A stretch of 64,000 bases of DNA from positions 1 through 64,000 of the forward strand of contig JAKMXF010000352.1 of assembly GCA_024704765.1 (NCBI GenBank), read 5' to 3'. Position 1 is the stretch's first letter. Each line of letters begins with the position of its first letter. The notes under the pieces were generated by a model. It made no database searches, was not told the origin of the DNA, and worked only from the letters and a program-made list of their open reading frames with translations. Source of the DNA: Oopsacas minuta. Lineage: Eukaryota; Porifera; Hexactinellida; Lyssacinosida; Leucopsacidae. Both the position numbers and the translations under genes were made by a program. Below, one piece after another: positions 57,163-64,000 of the stretch.

Positions 57163-57793
57163 ATCTGTATATTTTGATCGAATTTTATGTAGAACATTGA
57201 TCGAATGATGAAAAAGGAAGATTTTGATCAAAGTTCTACTACAATGTCTCCAGTCAAACTTTGATCGAAAAATTGTAGAATTTTGAAGAAAATGAGATCT
57301 TTGATCGAAAATGGAGAAAATACAACAAAAAAATCTAACTATACGCCATTTTACAAAGATTAATATTAATCAATCCAAAAAACTCCATCCAATCATAAAA
57401 TTAGCATCAATTCCACACTCCCGTGCTTTAGTAGCTAATAATGAACACAAATAAATACTCCCAGAGCCATAAGGTAATGGTACTCTTTCTAACTAATAAA
57501 TTATAAAGTTAGTGTGAAATTTATGCTAATTTTATGATTGGATGGAGTTTTGTTGGATTGATTATTATTAATCTTTGTAAAATGGCGTATCGTTGGATTT
57601 TTTTGTTGTATTTTCTCCATTTTCAATCAAAGTTCCCATTATTGATCAAAGTTCTCATTTTCGATCAAAGTTCAACTGGAGACATTTTTAGTAGAACTTT
57701 GATCTAAATTTGCCTTTTTCATCATTCGATCAAAGTTCGACATAAGAAAATTTGATTAAAGTTCTACATAAAATTCGATCAAAATATACAGAT
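57163..57793. repeat. 631-bp near-perfect palindrome with 250-bp arms
   Basis: Left arm 57163-57412 and right arm 57527-57793 are inverted copies: ATCTGTATATTTTGATCG at one end, CGATCAAAATATACAGAT at the other; the arms also share AATGGCGTAT, TTTTTTTGTTGTATTTTCTC and GGATGGAGTTTT. Many TTTGATC(G/A)AAA words occur in each arm. The ~115-bp centre is unique. It is probably a MITE nested in the hAT element; transcribed, it would form a long hairpin. Confidence 0.85.
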
Positions 57794-57999
57794 GCGTCAA
57801 TAATACATCTCAAAACAGTTATAAATACCATAATATAAGTACTCGAACTCTCTTTGGTTCAAACTATATTTCAAGTAATCTATGGTAAATACTATTATAT
57901 TTGTAAATTAGTGTTCATATGTTCAGTACTGATATACACTATTTCCTGGGAGTATTCCAAAATCTCTCGTGAATCTTCTCAAATCTTTAGGGATTGATT

Positions 58000-58362
58000 T
58001 CATTCTGTTAGATTCAACGGACAATAACAGTCATTATACTTATTATACTCTAACCAGGGTCTTGAAATATACCAATTTGCCCGAAAAGCCCTCATTTTCC
58101 CATGAAATAATGTCTGAGGGTATGAGTTATTTGGTAGTTTCAGTCGTACAGCTCCATATTTGATGTATTCAGCACGAAGTAATCTGTCTACTGGAATCAC
58201 AAATTCTTGTCCCATAGCATCGTTCAACAACGAGTAATCCACAAACGAAGTCTCAGATTCTATAGAACTATTAGTGACTACTGTATCTGTAGAAGTATCA
58301 CTTGATTGAATAATTGGAGGAGAACATGGTGACAAAGGGTGAAAATATTTATCCAAAATCAT
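58000..58362 (-). pseudogene. hAT transposase N-terminal remnant (TTF-type zinc finger)
   Basis: 120 residues on the reverse strand: an acidic/Ser-rich leader, then RAEYIKYGAVRLKLPNNSYP, then FRANWYISRPWLEYNKYNDC followed by YCPL. The Trp-x6-PWLEY-x5-CYC arrangement fits the TTF-type finger at the start of ZMYM/P52rIPK-like hAT transposases. Sequence after it is not transposase, so only the N-terminus remains. Confidence 0.6.
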
Positions 58363-58708
58363 TGACGAACAAAAGATAATAACTATATACGAAAGTTAGG
58401 GAAAAAGAATCAAATAATGTCCTAAATTGATATATAAATCAAAGAATTAAGGGTTGACCTATGTACATGATGTAACTATCAGTAGATGCATCAAGACCAA
58501 AAGCGAAAAGCATTAATTGATAGGGAGAAATAAATTATCTGGAGGCGGCTTATGAAATTTGGGGGGACCCGGGCCCCCCGGGCCCATAGAGCACGACGCC
58601 ACTGATGACAGGATAAGGCTCTTGTACATACTTTTCTATTAGTCTCTATGGAGAGAGCAAACTTATTGGTAGGGCCATGGCCTCACCAACCCTACCGTCG
58701 CCTACACC

Positions 58709-59110
58709 TATGGTTTCTTCATTATCAATAGTCCCGATTATTGTGCGATTTCCTGATTTTTCGAACTTTTGTTAACACATTTTATCAATTACGGCCGAAG
58801 TGAAGAGAGACACGATTATTTTCCCACTTCGTTTAACCAATTCTCGTACCTATATCGAAATTTCGGCACCTTTTTGACATCATCAAATGACACATTTCCG
58901 GCAAACCAGTTGGTTGTATTGGGAGCTTTGAAAACCCTGTATAAACTTTAATATTTATATGTTGCAGTTAGGGATTCACAACGAATTTCTCACCCCAAAA
59001 ATTAGCTTCTATTGAATTATATCACGTCTATCTAATTAGGAATCTGCAGAAATTGTATCTAACAATGAATTCTGATGTTCGTAGTACTACATAATATAAT
59101 ATTAGCCATG
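58709..59110. other. Spacer, nothing recognised
   Basis: AT-rich; one short frame (58769-58951) without homology. Confidence 0.5.
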
Positions 59111-59178
59111 CAGGGCTGTATCAACTCATTTTGAGTTGGCAAAATCAACTCATTTTATTAAATGAGATGAATGAGTTG
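59111..59178 (+). mobile_element. Left part of a CAGGGCTGTATCAACTC hAT MITE, cut off at the RAG1/Transib-type end
   Basis: It starts like the 142-bp MITE at 5847 (CAGGGCTGTATCAACTC, TTTTGAGTTGGC, AAATCAACT). It stops exactly where CACAGTG begins at 59179. No right half is found nearby. Confidence 0.7.
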
Positions 59179-59364
59179 CACAGTGGCACGAAATGACAGT
59201 TTGGTGGAAATAGCAATTTATGTAACAGATATGCTTTTATGATGTATTAGTGACGTATAGGTTATCCACCCTATACAACAGATTTACACTATCAGAAATT
59301 ATATACGACTTCGGAATCACGAGTTCACGTCATTGGAATGTCAATATAGTTTTTAGAAATATAC

Positions 59365-61585
59365 TTAATCATCCTCTATTATGAGGGAATTAACAATAAG
59401 ATCTTGTTTACTAAGAGTATTGCTGTTACTTGAGGTACTTTTCCGCATCTTTTTGTTTAGTAGAAGAATCGGATCACTTTGGCAGATGATCCGTGAGAAA
59501 ACATCTTTTAAGTTTTCTTCAAAGGAAAACTTCCTCGACAAACGTTCTCTAAATCTTCTGAGTAACTTATTGCTTGACTCCAGACCTTCCTCTGATAACT
59601 GTTCCAGTCCATAACAATCATTATAATCAGAAATAATGCTTGCTGCATGAGCTAACAGTTTGTGCATTGTAGGGGGTTATGTTAGACCAAGAAAATTGCG
59701 TCAAAATCAGCTGATAAAGTTCGCGACATACTAATGAGAGTTCGTCTGTGTGTATTCTTCTACTAGAATAATATACCCGTAGGATGGCTCCAAGGTAGGT
59801 GTGGATATCAGTGATCACTTGTTTGCAATTTGATGGTAATACTATCAAAATCCAGTATAGGAAGTCTCTCTCACTATCATCTTTCCTCACTAAGCATCGT
59901 CTCACAACATTTCCTGTTGTAGAAGTTCCACCTTGTGAAGAAGCACAATCAATCATCAAATTCAACTTTTCTTTTAACAAACCGCAAATAAAACTCTTGG
60001 TGTATTGGACTTTAGTAGAAGTTAGTGACCATTTAGTTTCTCCAGCAGTTAGATGGCTTGCCAGAGACATAAACCAACTGAAAAACCTAAGGTATGCGTG
60101 TAAAGGTGAACCCGGGATTATGTCTATATCAGATAAAGGTGCATGCGCAAGATTAAATCTTTCGTTAGAACTTAGTGAGAGAAATCGCTCTTCATCAACT
60201 TCTTCAAATATGATCTTTGCATCACTGATAAACCTTTTGGTGGGAAAGCCATCCTGGACAAAAGTTAAATCGTGTATCTGCTCGAATGTAGTTGTGCAAA
60301 ACTGACAACAAGCTCCTCCTGCACCACTCAATTTTGAGCCATTTTTCCATCAATTTGCGAACGCAAAATTTGCGCACTAGCAGTGATACCATTAATGAAA
60401 TTTAGACCATTATTTTCTATGTACTCAGTCTCCTTGTTGACCATTGTCGACATAAGAAAGCCTACATTTTCTAGATTTTCTTGAAGAGCAAGTATGGTTA
60501 TTGGCCTTATCGAGAATGGGGAATTCGGAACAGAGTTCTTCCAGAGGAGTTTTCCTTGGTGATTGGTGATAGAAAGCACCTTAAATCCAAATAATAGAAA
60601 GTCCTTGGTTGTTTAATCGGGATGGGAAGTTGCTTGTTGATAAATGCGGTGGGAACCTGACCCATCTAACCCATCAGATATCCGAATCTTAAGTGGTTGG
60701 TCGTCACTGTCATTGGGAGTATTTGTGGATATTTTCCTATTCACTGTGTGAGTGAGTAATGTGTGATAGGAAATGCCAATGCCAACCGGATATTCTCTTT
60801 CCACTATTTCCATCTCATCAATTAGGCAAATTTGACTACGATGGATTGCGACTCTATTGTAACCAGGAAGAGTGATATCCTCATTAATTAATATACGTCT
60901 TAGGTCGATGTATTTTGACTTCCCAATTTCTAATGACTTTAGTAAGAAGCAAGACGAATCTAAAGAGAGTTTCCTGTTGAAATTTCCTAATCCATGACTC
61001 CCTGGTAATTACATTTTTGCTGATATTAGCGGTGCAAACATCATGCTCTTCCTGTGAATACAACAACAGTAAGTAGCTAGAAATCATCTTAGGTGAAACT
61101 TCTTCTCGATGTGCGACAGCTTCCAGATATAATATCAGGTTGGCTAATCGATATCGCATACCTTTATTACTTAATTCGCTGATTTGCTTCCGAGATACGC
61201 GACTAAAATCTTCCTCGAATACAATTGTAGATTCCTTGGAGGGTCTAGCTTCATTTGAAGACTGTAGAATGTCATCCATTTGAGGATCTCGACTAAAATC
61301 TTCCTCGAATACAATTGTAGATTCCTTGAAGGGTCTAGCTTCATTTGAAGACTGTGGAATGTCATCCATTTGAGGATCCCTACAAAAGAGCAATTCCTCC
61401 CAAGTCGCTAAGTCCTTCTCTTTCAAATATATTTTTCTTTCAGACTTAATATTTGAAAATTTTCGGCGGAGAAGGTCACAATTGGACTCTTCAAGATTAT
61501 ATTTAGTAATAAACTGATGAGCAATCGTACTAAACGCTTTCTCCGAGTTGGACATATAGAAATTGAAGGCTTCTTTGTTGTTCAT
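59365..61585 (-). pseudogene. RAG1-core (Transib-type) transposase with complete DDE and zinc-site residues, frameshifted
   Basis: The superfamily cleaves DNA by nick-hairpin chemistry. Reverse-strand order: N-terminal region 61585-60884 (233 residues); IRISDGLDGSGSHRIYQQ at about 60683-60630, holding the first catalytic Asp (RAG1 D600 position); QILRSQIDGKMAQ with the second Asp at 60349-60351 (D708 position); GACCQFCTTT near 60305, the two zinc-binding Cys; MHKLLAHAAS at 59667-59638, the two zinc-binding His; LSEEGLESSNKLLRRFRERL with the third acid at 59578-59580 (E962 position); then SRKFSF and ICQSDPILL. Breaks: a frame change near 60895; TAA at about 60614; 1-nt deletions in an A-run near 60340 and a C-run near 59672. 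The total of about 740 residues fits Transib. The SEE..E..NK...RK.SF...SDP pattern favours Transib over true RAG1; no RAG2-like partner is present. Confidence 0.85.
61201..61380 (-). repeat. 90-bp in-frame tandem duplication inside the RAG1-type transposase gene
   Basis: 61201-61290 and 61291-61380 differ at only a few positions. The duplication adds 30 residues (RDPQMDDI(P/L)QSSNEARP...) to the N-terminal region without breaking the frame. Confidence 0.9.
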
Positions 61586-62450
61586 TAGGACGGAGTAAAA
61601 TTGAAACTAATTAATAATCAACCATAAGATAAAATTTGTTGCTAACATAAAGGCTGTAAATTACGAGACGACCAGTAGAAATAGTTGCAAAACTCAATTA
61701 GCGCCAGGTTGCGCCAGGCTAGAACTAAGTTTATTTTGTTTTAAATATAACTTTCTTCAAAATAAAATCCAATTTACAACGGGCAACAACAGGCAAAGAT
61801 AGTTGTGGCATTTAAAACTCAATTGACCAAACATAAATTCACCAAAATTATTTGGAATTTCTACCAAGTATATCCTAAAAGCTGATATTATAATTTAGTA
61901 GTCATGTATTTCATTATAATGGCCACTTAAAGTACTTCAATATGGCAGGCTACAATTTTCATATACATAACTAAAACAAGAATATGTGTCAAATTCCTTT
62001 GGCTACTTTGAGAAACCTTGATTTTTGTGTTTCATCCTGTTGAAGTTACTCATCTAGAAATAACTATTGTTCAAAAGTAAAACTATCAAATATCATTATG
62101 TGCTGTATTTCTAGGTTTTGAAGTATGCTGAATAAGGTAGGATTAATTAGATATCAAAATATCACTGTCAAATATTTCGTAATTTCCACCTGTTGTGCCA
62201 TTGTGGAAGTCGAAGTGGTGATTTTGAGAAATCTCTTCTCTAAGTGCGTATGGGTTATCGCTACATCGAATAACTGGAGGTGCTTTTGGATTTGGCTTGT
62301 GCTATTAGTTTGCACTTTGGATTGTAAAGTTCCCATGGTGGTAACCTTGTAATGATTGGAGCAGTGCGAAACATTTTAAGCTGCTGATCCACAAGAACTT
62401 ACAGGCGATGTACGTAGTTAGATTATTTGGGCTACACTTTGTAAACACAC

Positions 62451-63753
62451 CGAGTGTTCAGTAAGTTCGAGTAAAAGTATGCTTACAGTACAGATAGATA
62501 TAAAAATACTATTTCAAATGTTCATAATACTCCCCATTAGCATCAATACACCTTTGACACCGTTCTAACCACATGTCAAATAGTCTTGAGTAGCGACTTT
62601 CTGGTATGAGGTCAATTGCATCAAAAAATGCGGCGCTCAGCTCTGTTTCCGAATCAAAACGTCTACCTTTTAGATGATGTTTTATAATAGGAAACAGCCA
62701 GAAGTCACAGGGGGCTAGATCTGGGCTATAGGGTGCATGATAGATCAATTCTAGCCCCGATTGTTTGATATAGTCCTTAGTTTTTCGTGCAATGTGAACT
62801 GGAGCATTGTCATGGTGAAATTTCATTCCGCGGAGACCAGTCTTTGGACACAACCTCTCGACAGCTTGGAACACTTGCGGAAGACAATTTTCAGTGTACC
62901 AAGTTACAGTAACAGTGTGCTCCTCAGGAAGCATCACATATTCTATTATCCCTCTTGTAGAGAAGAAAACAGCAAACATTCGCTTGCTGACCACCCTAGT
63001 TTGCTTAGGAATTGTGTCCGGTTGCTCGTCTTCAAAGATCCATTTTGAGTTCTGCTGCTTTGATTGAATGTCGTAATAATAGATCCATTTCTCGTCACAA
63101 GTTATGACTTCTGACCAGCGTCGCGAATCTCTTTTGGAATACTTTAGCAGCATAAAACGACAAAATTCTATTCGACGATTTTTTTGCTCAAAATTTATTA
63201 AATGGGGGACCAACTTAGACCAAACCCTCTTTAGCCCAAGGTGTTGGTGTAAGATGGTTTCTATTGTTCCCGATGAGACCGAAACTTCGAAAGCTAACTG
63301 TGTGACAGTGATTTGCCTATCCTCAGTTACTAGCTTCGATACTTTGTCGATATTCTCCTCGGTGACCGCCGTAATTGGACGTCCTGAACGTGACTCGGCG
63401 TCAAGGGATGTGTGGCCTAAACGGAATTGACGATACCACTTGTAAATGTTGGATTGGGTTGGACTTTGACCCCCAAAGATAGAAAACATCTCACAACTGC
63501 AATCTGCAACGTTTAATCCACGTTTGAAATTGTAGAAAATGATGTCACGGAAATCTCTCTTTTTCAAATTTTCCATAATATTAAAATATTGAAAGTGAAG
63601 ACTATAAAATTGGCTACAAAAAATCGAGTATAGTACTTATAATCCTAAAATTTGGTTAGAAAGTATAGATTCACTAGGTATGTATGTGGTTACGTTAAGT
63701 TAGCTCTACTGTAAGTGCTTTGTATAGTTTACTCGAACTTATTGAACACTCGG
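62451..63753 (-). mobile_element. Mariner (DD34D) element, apparently complete
   Basis: The left end is CCGAGTGTTCAGTAAGTTCG and the right end, read inward, is CCGAGTGTTCAATAAGTTCG, continuing GAGTAAA, one mismatch in 27. Length 1,303 bp. No TA is found directly outside (CA at the left, TC at the right), unusual for this superfamily. The encoded gene is intact. Confidence 0.88.
62509..63576 (-). CDS. Intact mariner transposase, 355 residues
   Basis: Cut-and-paste transposase of the mariner family. The N-terminal bipartite helix-turn-helix includes YKWYRQFRLGHTSLDAESRS then GRP, and VSVSSGTIETILHQHLGLKR. The catalytic domain has ITCDEKWIYYYD (Asp161), KFHHDNAPVHIAR (Asp256) and YHAPYSPDLAPCDFWLFP (Asp291): 94 and 34 residues between acids, the DD34D pattern. 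The linker WSKLVPHLI stands where mariners usually have a WVPH(E/K)L motif. The start ATG at 63576 gives MENLKKRDFR, and the frame ends in TAG 58 bp inside the left terminus. No defect is visible, so it may encode an active enzyme; it is the only intact transposase in the window. Confidence 0.95.
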   Translation of the reverse strand: MENLKKRDFRDIIFYNFKRGLNVADCSCEMFSIFGGQSPTQSNIYKWYRQFRLGHTSLDAESRSGRPITAVTEENIDKVSKLVTEDRQITVTQLAFEVSVSSGTIETILHQHLGLKRVWSKLVPHLINFEQKNRRIEFCRFMLLKYSKRDSRRWSEVITCDEKWIYYYDIQSKQQNSKWIFEDEQPDTIPKQTRVVSKRMFAVFFSTRGIIEYVMLPEEHTVTVTWYTENCLPQVFQAVERLCPKTGLRGMKFHHDNAPVHIARKTKDYIKQSGLELIYHAPYSPDLAPCDFWLFPIIKHHLKGRRFDSETELSAAFFDAIDLIPESRYSRLFDMWLERCQRCIDANGEYYEHLK

Positions 63754-64000
63754 TCGATCTGTCTTGAGCTATACATATCCTGGTCAAGTAGCATTGGTTT
63801 TGTATATACATCAAGTCTGTATATCAAGAAGTGATCTGCGAATGCGAAAGGTTGCTGTTATGATTGTTGATGAGGATCGCAACAATAAAGAGGAGCACAC
63901 AAACACCTCAATTTGTTGATTTGACATTTGAAAGATAATAAGAATACAGACATCCTCCTAGTATGCCTGGTATATTGTTTTTTTTATTAGATAATTTGTT

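Larger units (their letters stand above)
57116..58604 (-). mobile_element. hAT element with perfect 8-bp target duplication
   Basis: The termini are CAGTGGCGTCGTGCTTGG and the inverse GAGCACGACGCCACTG. ATGACAGG lies on both sides (57108-57115, 58605-58612). G-run/C-run subterminal sequence follows. The interior holds a palindrome (57163-57793) and an N-terminal transposase remnant, so it is a deletion derivative that needs help in trans. Confidence 0.93.
57061..58708. mobile_element. Outer small hAT-like element, host of the nested hAT
   Basis: The left end is CAGGGGCGTAGACTCGG; the right end, read inward, is CATAGGTGTAGGCGACGG. The inner flanks GTAGGGCCTCGGAGCCATGA and its inverse-like GGCCATGGCCTCACCAACCC suggest a ~160-bp palindromic MITE before the inner insertion. 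The ends resemble the hAT at 27754-30534. No clear 8-bp duplication. Confidence 0.55.
59179..62205 (-). mobile_element. RAG1/Transib-superfamily transposon, about 3.0 kb, near complete
   Basis: The left end, reading inward, is CACAGTGGCACGAAATGAC; the right end, reading inward, is CACAATGGCACAACAG. Both open with an RSS/Transib-type heptamer followed by GCAC. Both then carry GGTGGAAAT, at offset 25 on the left and 16 on the right. The length suits Transib. The transposase lies between them on the reverse strand. No 5-bp target duplication is visible (AGTTG left, GAAGT right), so at least one boundary is a proposal; the left one is also supported by the abrupt end of a MITE at 59178. Confidence 0.65.

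Noticed and set aside
59179-59220. A vertebrate-like V(D)J recombination signal
   Set aside because: The heptamer sits at the end of a transposase-bearing element; there are no antigen-receptor segments and no nonamer of the vertebrate type.

Overview
The window is nuclear DNA of an animal (or close holozoan relative). It is strongly AT-rich, has spliceosomal introns and no bacterial signatures. Host genes are sparse: an intact 800-residue Drosha-type RNase III (46522-48924, +), one clear exon of the splicing factor RBM22 (9915-10171, +), and an unrecognised 345-residue reading frame (24267-25304, +). I cannot name the species. No rRNA, tRNA or CRISPR was seen.

Nearly everything else recognisable is mobile DNA, mostly cut-and-paste transposons. 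Left part (1-24 kb): a DD37D (maT-like) mariner, a KRBA2-like integrase relic, hAT and pogo/Tigger-like miniature elements, a long foldback, a hAT relic, a decayed Tc1 element, a 58-bp minisatellite, a RAG1/Transib-type transposase 3' fragment, and a seven-exon integrase gene whose last exon encodes a ubiquitin-protease-like domain (19315-23624, -). All its intron phases agree, but it carries three apparent 1-nt deletions and two TGA codons.

Middle part (24-46 kb): after the 345-residue frame comes a dense nest. A mariner relic is split by a hAT with a perfect 8-bp target duplication, and that hAT is itself split by a DD37E Tc1-like element. Another hAT of the P52rIPK/ZMYM kind lies immediately to the left. 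A third hAT sits inside a ~176-bp tandem satellite.

Right part (46-64 kb): Drosha; two ~300-bp TA-flanked miniature elements; a second DD37D mariner whose transposase gene is interrupted by a 740-bp pogo-like element at a TA; a Mutator-like (PF20700-type) relic; a hAT within a smaller hAT that contains a 631-bp palindrome; a near-complete RAG1/Transib-type element (59179-62205) with the DDE triad, zinc-site residues and CACAGTG/CACAATG ends; and an intact mariner with a 355-codon gene (62451-63753).

The most informative items are the RAG1-core element and its second fragment, the integrase plus ubiquitin-protease-like fusion, the compact intronless Drosha frame, and the nested insertions that give a relative time order. 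Most transposon frames are broken by 1-nt deletions, several in homopolymers, while the host-like frames and one mariner are clean.
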